Source of the DNA: Sipunculus nudus
Taxonomy: Eukaryota; Annelida; Sipuncula; Golfingiida; Sipunculidae
Length of the DNA stretch: 64,000 nt
Direction: 5' to 3'
Assembly: GCA_026874595.1 (NCBI GenBank)
Contig: CM049313.1
Location: 23,122,008 to 23,186,007, forward strand
Every line of letters begins with the position of its first letter. Positions within the stretch are counted from its first letter, which is position 1. The notes below the pieces were generated by a model that worked only from the letters and a program-made list of their open reading frames with translations, did not search any database and was not told the DNA's origin. The translations under genes and the position numbers were made by a program. Positions 23,719-34,633 of the stretch are shown piece after piece.

Positions 23719-23897
23719 GAAGTCTACATGTAGCGTTACCAGAAATTACCTGAAATTAAATCGAACCCCAGTAATTGATATACATATTTATCAGTGTTGT
23801 TGTCAAATCCAAACTCCGCGAGTCCGAGTGCAATTCAGAGGTTTGAATCCAAGCTCACTTTCTTCGAGCCCGAGTCTCTTAGAAAGAGAGGCCAGAG
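23719..23897 (+). CDS. Candidate internal exon, unrecognised
   Basis: The stretch is preceded by a pyrimidine-rich acceptor (AAATTTTTCAG ending 23718) and followed by a strong donor (AGAG|GTAAGT, GT at 23898). The frame from the acceptor is open throughout and encodes about 59 residues. They include TPVIDIHIYQ, a CCC triplet and a Ser/Pro-rich NPSSLSSSPSLLE end. It has no recognised domain. The length of 179 bp is normal for an exon. Splice-like signals are common by chance in AT-rich DNA, so this is weak. Confidence 0.15.
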
Positions 23898-24800
23898 GTA
23901 AGTAATGTTTGGACATTCAGGAGGGTATTACTTGTAGAAAAAAATCACAATCTTCAGAGGATTGATTTATAATTGTATTTGAAAAATGTAGTTAATACTT
24001 TGCACGTATTGGTTTTTGTTGTATGTTATCCATTGATATGTCAGACCTTAAGGTTTTTTATGCTCCTGGACTCGTGATGGATTTAGTCTGATCTCGAAAC
24101 CTTTGCACATCTATATTATGATCAAAAGATTGATCCCACCACTAGTCGTATTCGATAGGTATTTTAAATATATATGTATTTGTATATATCTGAGCAATTA
24201 TTCGGATTTGATAGGTGTATGGTTGCTGGAACGTACATTTCCTTCACAACAGCAGTCTGTTGAACTCATATCGATACTTCAATGAACCGCAATGCCATTG
24301 TCGTAAGACTTGTGTACATACTTCTACATATAGAACCCGTCGCTTGAATGCATGTGTATCCCGCAAGTGTACCTTAATTATTTCACTGAATGGGCCAGTA
24401 AGAGTATATTGAACAGTTGAAGAACAGGGTTGAGGAAAGTCTAAGTAAATCTCTGTATTATTACTGAATTTCAGAATATGTTGCACTTATTTGTAAATAA
24501 TCAGATTTCTTTGATAAGTGGCGGAGGCTATTACACACACTAAGGCAGGCCTGCTTGGTTTTGATATTCACGGTGGTCTACTATTGTGGGTGGGTCAATG
24601 CACTTCATTGTGTATTGTGTTTTACCATAAAGGTGGTGTGTTACGAGTATATACTCGTATTGTATACTTAGCTATGCTTATCGTTTCAAACAGTACACCT
24701 AGCTGATGATAAATGGTAAATGTAAACGGGATTAATGACAGTGATATTTTAAGAGTAAATAGTGAAACACTGATCTTATTACTTTATATTACACGAATGC
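23898..24800. other. No recognised gene
   Basis: Short frames at 24.1-24.7 kb overlap on both strands, and none is recognisable. Confidence 0.45.
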
Positions 24801-25000
24801 TTCTGCTTTTGTTAATACTACACCCGCTACTACAATCGTCACTAGTATTATTTTAACTACTACTTTTTTTTTCTTCTGCTCCTATACAAGTAATATACGT
24901 GTAATAGTACTTTGTATACCGCAGTTATTACTGTTACTATTATTACTACAACTCTTACTACTGCTACTCTTACTACTGCCACTACTAATACTGCTAAGTG

Positions 25001-25025
25001 CTAATAATAATAATAATAATTATTA

Positions 25026-25063
<38 letters not shown>

Positions 25064-25077
25064 GAAATAATAATAAT
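25001..25077. repeat. (TAA)n followed by (ATT)n
   Basis: A short TAA run passes directly into a longer ATT run and ends in GAAATAATAATAATG. The two halves are complementary and can fold into a hairpin. This is part of a trinucleotide-rich stretch that starts near 24.8 kb. Confidence 0.85.
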
Positions 25078-25154
25078 GCATTTACTAATACTAATAACAT
25101 GACTACCACCACTGCTTCTAGCCTTTTATTATTACTTCTATACTCATACTATAA

Positions 25155-25380
<226 letters not shown>

Positions 25381-26189
25381 TTGTAGTAAATAATTAAAAT
25401 TATTATTACCTGATTAAAATATCTGAGTTTTCATGTTTTTTTTTATTTATGTTAATAGGTACAGTAAATAAAGTAATGTAGATGATGTCCCATCAGTTTT
25501 GACGATAATGGAAAAATAATAACTAATTACCCCGTTTTCTTTTAAAAGAACCCTTGAGCGACTTGTGTATTTGGAAAAGTTCATAAAATTCTCCAAGTAT
25601 CAGATTCAGCAGCCAAAAATTGAAAAAGTAAATATTCCAACCACTAAGAAGAGACTGACCAATTCAGTAATTTTTAAGTTACATCTATAGGTTATTTCTG
25701 GCGCGGTCTATTGAACTTGTAAGAAGCATAATTGTAGTGGTGTGGTATTATTAAGCCATCAGATATTTTTAAAGTCATAAAGTGTCGGTAAATATTTAAA
25801 AAAAACCTGAAATTGTATTGAGATTTTGCTGCTTTACTCTAAAAGAGTAAGCAGATTGAACCAAGGACTAAGGCAGTAGATTCAAATGTTTTCGTTTCCT
25901 GGATACATGGGACATCGTCTCTGACGGGGCAAGCAAAAACGAACAGAATCTATAACTATTTACCACTACCAGTAATTGCTCTGGCAATAAGGTATTTGGG
26001 AAATACATAGAAATTGATGGAGGTGTCACGTGACAGTGAAAGATGCCTCGAGTAATGTGGCAATATTCCCATATGGCGTAACTTACGTCAACGTGTAAAA
26101 TTTCACTGACACGAATATATGAACGTCTGAAGATTGATCGAGCGGCCGAATAGCAGAATTGTATAAACAGAATAATAAAATAGTATGTC

Positions 26190-26191
<2 letters not shown>
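25381..26191. other. No recognised gene
   Basis: AT-rich. The 129-codon minus-strand frame 25868-26257 gets part of its length from the AT microsatellite and is not recognisable. Confidence 0.45.

Positions 26192-26236
<45 letters not shown>
26192..26236. repeat. (AT)n microsatellite
   Basis: About 22 AT dinucleotides. A second AT tract lies 84 bp downstream. Confidence 0.95.
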
Positions 26237-26239
<3 letters not shown>

Positions 26240-26316
26240 ATTTACAGGTTTCTGCAATAATATTGTACGAAACTACGTGGTCGTCAAATGTCTAACAAAC
26301 TTGATTCCTCGCACTT

Positions 26317-26319
<3 letters not shown>

Positions 26320-26371
<52 letters not shown>
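26320..26371. repeat. (AT)n microsatellite
   Basis: About 25 AT dinucleotides. Confidence 0.95.
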
Positions 26372-26374
<3 letters not shown>

Positions 26375-26895
26375 GACTTTAATAGTTTAATAATCTCTCT
26401 CTGTTTCTTTCGTCGATGTTGAACCTGTGCACTTTTGAAGTCTGGAATGCTCATGCAGCGTTATCCAAAATATTTCAGATATTTCATCTAAATTTATTTA
26501 AAGACCGACATTGGAACGCCATATTTTTTGTGGTTGTAAGTATGAATTACCTTCTTCGCTTATAGTACGGGTAGACTTTTCAACTAGTACACAGCACAGA
26601 GGTGAAAAAATATAGCAATATTAGTGTAAAAAGTGTATTGTTTACGACTGGTTTGAATCAATTGCTCCGTGAATTGAGGGCAGTGTTATGTGTACAAATC
26701 AATCCGTCATGTCGGGGCTCTTAGATATCCCGCTCCGGCAGCATACCACTGAGAATCACGTTAATGGTGGATTCCCTAAGGCGCTGGATCCATTGCATGG
26801 TGTATTGACAAACAAACTTTCAACTGTACTCTGTTTTCCTCTTTCTCTTTATGCCCTGTAGATGATTTCGGTATAACATCTTTTCTGAACTTATT
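26372..26895. other. No recognised gene
   Basis: No frame of note. A short GCATACCACTGAGAATCAC near 26.74 kb resembles one R2 block but is too short to call. Confidence 0.4.
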
Positions 26896-27072
26896 GCCTC
26901 GTCAAGAAGGTATAGGTCACCCCCGTTCGTGTGGTGTTTGTTTGTCTGCATGTGTGTGTTTGCTCACAACATAACTCACGTGCTTATGAACGGAATCTCA
27001 TAAAATTTCAGGGCATTTCGAGAATGGGATAGTAAAGAATCGGTTAGATTTTGGTGTCCATGCGGCACATAC
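26896..27072 (+). mobile_element. R1 dispersed repeat, left arm of an inverted pair
   Basis: Plus-strand R1 5' half: GCCTCGTCAAGAAGGTAT, TTTGCTCACAACATAACTCA, GAACGGAATCTCATAAAAT, TTCAGGGCATTTCGAGAATG and AATCGGTTAGATTTTGGTG. It stops near 27072, where an oppositely oriented R1 copy begins. Confidence 0.75.
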
Positions 27073-27290
27073 ATTCGTGTATATTCTTTGGCAACGTACC
27101 TGAATCCGGATCATGTGCCACATGAACACCATAATCTAATCGATACTTCAGTTTACCATTCCTAAATTGGCCTAAATATTTCATGAGATTCCATTTATGA
27201 TTGCGTGAGTTGTGCTGTGAACTAACAGACAAACACAAACACCTTAACACACACACGTAAAGGGATGAACGCATACCCTTTTGGCGATGG
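27073..27290 (-). mobile_element. R1 dispersed repeat, right arm of an inverted pair
   Basis: On the minus strand it opens at the GCCATCGCC/GGGTATGCG end near 27290. It passes through CACAGCACAACTCACGC, GGAATCTCATGAAATATTTA, ATCGATTAGATTATGGTG and GATCCGGATTCAGGTACG to about 27073. Together with the 26896-27072 copy it makes a roughly 395-bp imperfect palindrome with both R1 5' ends pointing outward. The minus-strand frame 27044-27313 is its translation by-product. Confidence 0.75.
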
Positions 27291-27771
27291 CAGATATCTC
27301 TTTCAAAACACATTTACAGTACAGGAGGCTAGCTTTTGTTGGAGCAAAGGGCTGGGAGTGCTTGAAAGTTTATGCAGCATTAAAAAAAATAATGTCTCAT
27401 GTTTAACAGCATGGATGAGTATCACACCTCAACTAGGTCTGGATATTCCCAGTAATTGGCCTTGGGCATGCAGCGAATTCACGTGCACTTTCTTAGTGTA
27501 TTTGGCAAACTGTGCACTCATACAGGACACCTGATGCGTCATGTTATGTAGCAAATGAATTGGACCAATTTGACGTCACCCAGTTTTTAGTCTAATCAAC
27601 GGATACTTAGGCATTATTTGATCACGTTTGTGCCGGAATAAACAAACATGGCTGTGAAAACCAGATGGCATTACAATACCATAAAGAAGCCACAAAAACT
27701 ACGCAATCATTAAAGCACTTCAGATCAGACAACACTTGAGGGCTCAATACAGTATCTTGTTTAGTGAAGTT
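27291..27771. other. No recognised gene
   Basis: An 89-codon plus-strand frame (27265-27534) starts inside R1 and is not recognised. Confidence 0.4.
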
Positions 27772-28521
27772 TGTTACAGGTGCTCTTTTTATTGTGTGAC
27801 ACGAGGGTAACTCATGTTGTGGCGCCCTCGCCGGGCCGCTTGTTACATTCTCAGTTTAATCCGTACTGGTTGAACTCTCGTTGTCATGCTAGCTTGGGGC
27901 TTTCTCGCCTGGCCGTAGGTCACGTGTGGACCCTGGTATGTGGAGACACAGCGATGTTTTCTAGATGGTTCCTGTAGCGCGTGTTTGCTGTGTATTGTGT
28001 TAGATCCTTTAGACTGCTCGAGAAGCGGAAATTCGAGGCTTGGGGCAAGAAGTTAAAATAGGGGGCTGTGTTTTAAACCGAGAGAGAGGAGAGAGGATTC
28101 AAGCGGACACAGACGTGTTTATATGTCAGTTTGTGGGACCTGTCCGATTATCCAGTAATTTCAGGGATTCTGCTTATTCTAACTCTATACAATTTAATGA
28201 TGCCTGCCTCAAGTTTACTTTTTGGATTGTTACAAGAGTTTTGACATTGGACTGTTATTCTCCTAGAGGATTGAATTTCATCCGGCATAGGCATTTTAAA
28301 GAGCTTGTCGTTTTGACGGTGGTGGTAACCAGTTACTTGTTTATTTTACTGTGTGATTGTATCGATTTGTTGTTATACCGCTGTTTTACTGTATAATTGT
28401 ATTGATTTAGTGTATTATAATGTTACGGTTGTTTTAAGAATAAATTATAGTTATTTGTTAACAAAGAACCACTGACTTCTTTAATCATTCCCCTAGACAT
28501 TTCACGCTGCCTAGTGTTACA
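27772..28521 (+). mobile_element. R4: LTR-like repeat, copy 1
   Basis: A 750-bp segment is collinear with 42567-43351. It begins TGTTACAGGTG and ends CTAGTGTTACA, so it has the TG...CA ends of a long terminal repeat. Shared blocks include GGGGCTTTCTCGCCT, GGGCTGTGTTTTA followed by GAGAGAGGAGAGAGGA, GGTGGTAACCAG, TTTTAAGAATAAATTATA with an AATAAA signal near 28439, ACCACTGACTTCTTTA and CCCCTAGACATTTCACGCTG. Similarity runs about 35 bp past the final ACA, which argues against a clean solo LTR, or means a short piece of internal region is kept. No primer-binding site or protein was found. The open frame 28040-28396 lies inside and is not a gene. Confidence 0.58.
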
Positions 28522-29246
28522 GAATCTGATTTTTTTTTATCTCTATTACAAAGTTTGTTCAGCTTTCACATGGTATACATGACAGTCTGGGGTCATACTC
28601 CACTCAAGCAGATAAACACTGCAGGGGTTACATTGTGTTGTGATCAATAATTTGAATTCACCTGTGGCCAAGAAGGAAAGCGATAATTGAAGGTTTACAC
28701 TTGTAATAAATGCATCAATAGGGGGTATATTATCATTCTTTACTGCTTCGACATTTTTACTATTTGAACGACCGAAATAGCGGGTCTATTTGTCGATGTT
28801 TTAGTTGTATGATATAATTAGGATTTAATTTATATGATATAATAAGGATAATGTTAGCTCTGGTTTGACCTTCATCATTGGTAAAAATTGATTTTTTAAT
28901 ATGCAATCTAGGTGTTTACCCCCTCACATATCAAATATAATCATCAATATAGACATGTTTCATGTTTTCAGGAAAAGATTACTGTACTGTTGGTATAGTT
29001 AAATAGAAAATATATATAACGGGTATTTTATATGAAATAATATTGTATATACAACCTCTCTCTCTCTCTTTCCATATATTAGTATATATATATAATGTAT
29101 AACATTGGTTTCTTTTATATACTTATTACTGAATATATCAAATGCTTAAAGCATTTTATGCCCTTAAAAATTATACTGAAAATGCTATCGTGCGAATTCT
29201 ATTTTATTGATATGCATAAGTTCCCGGATGTACTGCTTCCCTCGTT

Positions 29247-29250
<4 letters not shown>
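28522..29250. other. No recognised gene
   Basis: AT-rich, with a short CT run near 29.06 kb. Nothing coding was recognised. Confidence 0.5.

Positions 29251-29319
<69 letters not shown>
29251..29319. repeat. (CT)n microsatellite
   Basis: About 34 CT dinucleotides with one TT interruption at 29281. It produces the spurious Ser-Leu frame on the plus strand and Arg-Glu frame on the minus strand (29095-29657). Confidence 0.95.
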
Positions 29320-29321
<2 letters not shown>

Positions 29322-30169
29322 GCTTTTTTTAGCACATATAACAAATTCAGGTACGTATAAAACACAGCTGCTCGTACAGGTTTCCTTGGCCGAGTCTGAG
29401 CCCTGTTTCAGCCCTTGAACATCTTTGGCAGTGATGAAGAATACGGCCAATCTGTCATGGCAGCTCTCGTGTCCCCATGGACAGATTATTTCCTGAGAAG
29501 AGTTCGCGCAGGTGCAGACTAATAAGGCTTTCATGGGGTAATAAGTGCATCTATACAGGCGGCCTGTCGCATGAAATATGCTAGTGACACTGTTTGTAAA
29601 CCTCCCACACCAGCAACAGATGAACAGAATGACTTGTACTATTATCTGCTGTCTCATGTGTCTGTAGAGGACGCCGATGTGACACTATATATGATGTATT
29701 AGTTTCATGGTTTCATGGAGGTTGTGTTTCCACCCCTGGTAATCTTTCTGTCTCTTCCCTCATGTACGAAATACTACTAAAATAATGTTAACTTATAATT
29801 TATGTGCTTGGCGCTATGTATATATCGGTTCAAAAGGAATCATATGTATATAGATGGCCTAGACAAAAAAAGAAGATTATCGATGGGTCTCACAAGAATC
29901 AATACAATTATTATTGGCTCTGACGACAAATCGTTAAATTTTTCACTCTTCTAGTTTGTCTCACACAGGAAATGCTGCGGTAAGAAATTCATCGCCTGTG
30001 GAAATATTTCTAGGTATATTTTAAGTGCAGTTGAAACAGGCAATCTTTAACTTTCTTTTAAAGACAATGCAATTTCTCAAAGAGCATGTAATAAAAAATG
30101 CACACAAATGATATCTCAAGTGGTCCCATGAGGTCCAAAATTGTCTGCTGAACTTTTGTAGTCGGCGAT
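29320..30169. other. No recognised gene
   Basis: The minus-strand frame continuing from the CT tract to 29657 has no recognisable domain. The rest is AT-rich. Confidence 0.45.
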
Positions 30170-30565
30170 TACCCCTATCAGATAAAAAAGCAGGATCAAA
30201 TCCTTCAAGAAATAAGGAGAAGTTACAGTTTTATTGAGATCTGGAAAAAAAAGTTTACATACATTTTAAAAATACTGTGTGAATGTCTTAACCCAGCCCT
30301 ATCAGATAATACAAACAAAATAAAAAATAATACAGGATCTCTTGTATGGTAGTACAGAAGCTTAAAAGTCACACCTGGCCTTTTCCGATAAATAAACAAA
30401 TTAAAAATCAAGAAATAAAGGAGAAAGTAAATGTTGATATTTTGAAAAATGTTGGTATAAATTTACATAAAAATGGAATTTTAAAATTCCTTTTTAGGTG
30501 TTAAAAGCCCAAACCTAGCCCTATCGGATATTTCAAACAAAATTTAAAAAAAGTAATACAGACTG
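30170..30565. repeat. Degenerate tandem repeat, roughly 200-220-bp unit
   Basis: The block GCCCTATCAGATAATACAAAC with its following A-rich run and AATACAG (near 30295) recurs as GCCCTATCGGATATTTCAAAC with AATACAG (near 30517). AGAAATAAGGAGAAGT (30209) recurs as AGAAATAAAGGAGAAAGT (30411). A further CCCCTATCAGATAA lies at 30173. Copies differ by indels, so the array is old. Confidence 0.55.
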
Positions 30566-32334
30566 TCTTACCATAAAGTTATATTATATTTTATCTATAT
30601 TCCACATCCGTTAGTTTATAACATTTACTCCGATATTGTTCTGATAATATTATCGATAATGGACCGACAGTTTTTATTAACTTTTTTTGCCGAGAGCCAG
30701 TCATTGTTTCAGGTTTCATAAATTTAGATTTTATAATGATTTAATTGGAAAAAAACCTATCGCCCCGTTGCCATTTTCAGTCCGTCCCTTTATCTGGATT
30801 TCAACTAGAAGGAATGCATATATATTCGAGGTACAACCCATGTGCCAAGCTTAATTCTATACACTGCTGACTGATGTATTCACGGCTGGATCGTAAAGAG
30901 GACTATCACATAGATACCAATATGGCCGCCGCCATCTTTACATTGGTAAAAGCTCCGAGGGACCTAAACTGAGCCGAGAACCAGTCTGCGTCCATTCTCC
31001 CAGGCCTCTGATAACATCAGGTTATTCGAGTCTTATTTCATCTTCCGACACATTTGTCAATAAAATCGACAAGGCCGCGGCATTTGGACCATGCGTGAAG
31101 ATTAATTCAGAAATATCCATCAAAGAGGAATGCCATGCCTTCAACAGTTTATAACTTATTGGTCTTTTTTTTATTTTTCCAAATCCCTTGGGTTAATCAC
31201 AGTTGCAAACATTTAGGATTCATCACAACAGCTAGTGTAACGTACGCCCTCTGGCTTGGCCGTGGACGAATGAGAGTTTTAGTAATTAGTTTTAACGTTT
31301 TTAAACGTGTACCGACACTTATGATGTAACGACTCTTTTCTATTGAATCACTAGGTAAACAACCTCCAAAACCTGTGTTAGTAACACAGGGATTACTAAC
31401 ATTATTGAACCCGTATAAAGTATAAAAAAGTTGTTATCCTCAAAAAGTGTCGACTTGTCACTTTAAGACAGATACCTTGTAAAACTTCAGAGTTCTTTAT
31501 TTTCTTATCTTCTTACTGCCCTTTACATTTAAGGCATGGTGTTACCAGAAACCTTGTCATATATAGTTAGTTAATGCAATTTTGACATAAAGACACATGT
31601 AAAAAGTTTGCTAAACAAAGCCAGGATCTCTTAACCCGTGTTAATTCGAGGGGTGAGTCCGCCCGGCAACCGAGTCACAACTGTAAGGCCACTATATCTC
31701 TTATTTAAATTACGTGTGCTGTTCTTTAGCTGTTTCATACGAACGAAAGTGCAAATATCAGGCATATCTCGAAAAATGCCTGTTCTAGGTCGCATTTGCG
31801 TGGCAATTTCTGAAACATTTCAGGAACTATGCCATGAACGAATGATCGCACCATATATTTAATTTACATTCAGTGACCCGTCGTAAATTTATACATAACA
31901 AAATAGCAATATATGTACAAACCGTTTCATACATTATTCTCCGTATTCTCCAGCAATCCTAATTTTCCTAATTTCTTTACCTCAATCCTACATTTCCTTC
32001 GTAATCCATATTGTCTCTTTTTTGCTAGTTTTGCTGTCTAACATTCAATCCTACATTTGCCCACTTCTATTTCTCCTACTTTCGTACTATTTTTTCTATA
32101 TTCCAAATCCTATTTTTTGTCCTACTTTAAGAATTTCCTGGACAGCCTGGGCGTACACTTAGTGTATAAAGTCGTAAATGTCGTGTACATATCTCTTATG
32201 TGACAAATATCCCCAAAGAACCGACAGGCCTGGGAGTCCAGGTGCATGGAGATTCCTTGGATATCGCTCAGACATCGCTGGTGTCGTCCGGATGGGTGTG
32301 AAGAAACATTCGGGTAACTTCGGGATGCCCTGTA
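30566..32334. other. No recognised gene
   Basis: Contains a YY1-like word GCCGCCATCTT (30928-30938) and a perfect palindrome CCTGTGTTAGTAACACAGG (31372-31390). No coding region was recognised. Confidence 0.4.
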
Positions 32335-32605
32335 CTCCTGATGTTATACAAAGTCGTGTAATGTGTCCACATGTTTTCCGTTGTTACCCCTATGTGATCC
32401 CGATGTCATCCCGATTCCAAACATTTTTAGCATGTTGAAAAAGTCCCGATGTTACTCCGATCTTTTCTCTCTTCCCGATGTATCTCCGATGACACCTCGA
32501 TGTGACCCAAATGTGGCCCGGTGTTACTCCGATTTAACCCCGATGCTATTAACATTGTTTAGCCGATGTTATATTGGAACACGTCGGAGACGACATCGGC
32601 GATGT
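32335..32605. repeat. Degenerate minisatellite of an 11-12-bp CCGATGTNAC unit
   Basis: At least ten imperfect units share CCGATGT or CCGAT followed by A/T-rich and CC: CCGATGTCATC, CCGATGTTACT, CCGATGTATCT, CCGATGACACCT, CGATGTGACCC, CCGATTTAACC, CCGATGCTATT. The distal end contains the perfect palindrome ACATCGGCGATGT (32593-32605), that is, a unit in inverted orientation. Frames 32178-32698 are by-products. Confidence 0.65.
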
Positions 32606-33642
32606 TTGACATCGTCTGAGTTTACAGCGCACTTTTATTCAGAGGGCCGTATGTTTGAAAGCTGTGTAACTTCAGCCGATGATTTATCTGACTGTTAAGC
32701 AAACCTAATCGAGAAGTGTTTTACTAATTAACGATCTTCAAGTTTCACATTTGTCTATGTCAAACTTTAACCGGCATGCTCGAAAGGTGTTTAACTCTAT
32801 AAACAGATTCTAAAACCACTACAATTTTTCAAAATTTTTAGAGGAGCATCAATGTATGTTTAAGCCGCGGATAGCTTTACATGTCGTTCCACTTCCTATT
32901 TTTAACCAAAACATATTTATATTTATTTTGTCGCCTTAATTTACATCCGAATTTTGAATGCAATTTGAGCGACAAAGAGGTTATATATGGAAAAGTATAA
33001 GAACTCTGACAGACCCAAAGACGGACAAAGATATTGAAAACATCTTCATCAAAGCGTCTCCACAGAAAATCATTTTATCTTATTTAAATGATATATGAAA
33101 CGTGTAATATATGGGGATGTAACACCAAGGACTAATTAGCACTACATCGCACAGTGCAATGTCCGATACCCTTTGCATACATATCATGGCATGTATACAC
33201 TTAATAAAATTTAAAATGTCATGACTATAAAAGCTCCCTACCTTTTAGAACTGCAGCATTATTTAGGCCTTTTTTCCCCTAGATCTCAATAACTTTGCCA
33301 AGTACTTTTACCTGCACCAGAACAGCCAATCACAGCACAAATTTACATGTTTACATGAAAAAAAATCTTTAACCTCACATTTAGACAGTCTGTATCATTT
33401 AGGCATGCATGGTCGACTAATTCTTATCACCGACTGATAGTAAAACATGGATCAAATACCCTTCGAGCATACGACCTGCTGACTAAGGTTAACGGGTGTT
33501 TTACGAAACACCAGTTATACTTGAACGCTGTTCAGTTTAAACAGCTTTTTAACATATAATCTTAAACCTTTTATTGAGATTTCGGGACACACTTTCTATC
33601 ATAGGCCCCAGCACGAGCATGCATAGGAATGACTTTGCGTTG
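32606..33642. other. No recognised gene
   Basis: AT-rich, unremarkable sequence with no frame of note. Confidence 0.5.
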
Positions 33643-33909
33643 ATGGTTAAAATGTTGGGTTAACCATTCCGCAGGCTAGAGATACCAATTAACTTTTAAA
33701 TTAAGTCCGAACCGTAGTGAGGTTAGTAAATGTTGGCTAAATTGTTCCAATAACCATTCCCCAAAATAGAGATACCAATTGACTTTTAAATTAAGTCCGA
33801 ACCGTAATGAGGTTAGTGAATATTGGTTAAATTGTTCGGTTAACCATTCCGCAGGCTAGAGATCCCATTTAACTTTCAAATTAAGTCCAAAGCGTAGTGA
33901 GGTTAGTGT
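33643..33909. repeat. 90-bp minisatellite, three copies
   Basis: Units start at 33661, 33751 and 33841 with exact 90-bp spacing. Each reads TAACCATTCC, then TAGAGAT.CCA, then ACTTTTAAATTAAGTCCGAA (or one or two changes), then AGCGTAGTGAGGTTAGT or a close variant. Units 1 and 3 share GCAGGCTAGAG, where unit 2 has CCAAAATAGAG. That suggests units 1 and 3 are more closely related or were converted. Confidence 0.88.
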
Positions 33910-34582
33910 ATAAAATCTAACATCTGGCGTATTGATTACCACACTGGAATCAAGTTCAGCTAACAGGTGCAATACAGACCCCTCCGGCTGACCGCTGAAC
34001 ATATCTGTCCGGATGGTGGCCGGGCTTGGTTTATGGGGACATTTAATATTGTGCTGTTTTACGGGTCGCAGTAAACCGATTTTCAGGTCCACATTAAGTG
34101 TCTGACAAAAAGAACAACGGCCAGAATCATGGCACTTAGTGACCCGGGACAAGAGCACGCGAAAAATCACGGCGGGTGTCGGTGTTTCGTCACCAGTCGT
34201 CATAAAATCTTGATTGAAAATAAAATAACATTTGTTTTAGTGGCACCCGACCATTGTAAAGTAAAAATATTCCACCAGTAACTCATCCACCCCGCTACTT
34301 TCAGCAATTCTGAATGATTTAAATATCGCATAATTCACCCGAGACGGATGCAATGCTCTTAAATTTTATAATATCACGATTTCCGGAATTAGACAGTAGA
34401 TTTTGGTGTTTATGAGCTTTTTGTTCTTTCTTCTTTTTCACATGGATGATTCTTAGGAATTGATTATTTTTGGTTCCATGTTTTAAAATTCGGTTTCATT
34501 AATTGTTTATGTATTACAAATGAACATATATTTGTGTTTGGGAATAGAGAAAAATTTATAATCATTGTTGAATGCAAGGTCG
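33910..34582. other. Unrecognised minus-strand open frame, probably not a gene
   Basis: A minus-strand frame of 115 codons (33856-34203) runs from GC-richer sequence into the 90-bp repeats. It contains CHDSGRCSFCQTLN, a possible but unpaired cysteine motif. I recognise no family, and its end lies in repeat sequence. The rest of the stretch is AT-rich. Confidence 0.4.
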
Positions 34583-34633
34583 GGGTGTGGGGGAAAGGGG
34601 GACGGTGAAGTTGGGGGGGGGGGGGGGGGGGGG
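34583..34633 (+). repeat. G-rich tract with 21-base G run
   Basis: Several G clusters (GGGG, GGGGG, GGGG-GG) lead into an uninterrupted run of 21 G residues at 34613-34633. The plus strand could form G-quadruplex structures. Confidence 0.85.

Noticed and set aside
28040-28396. 118-codon open frame
   Set aside because: It lies wholly inside the R4 repeat, and the second R4 copy does not preserve it.
29095-29657. Long open frames of Ser-Leu and Arg-Glu repeats on opposite strands
   Set aside because: They come from the (CT)n microsatellite, which has no stop codon in any frame.
33856-34203. 115-codon minus-strand frame with CHDSGRCSFC
   Set aside because: It ends in the 90-bp minisatellite and has only one possible Cys pair. 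No family was recognised.
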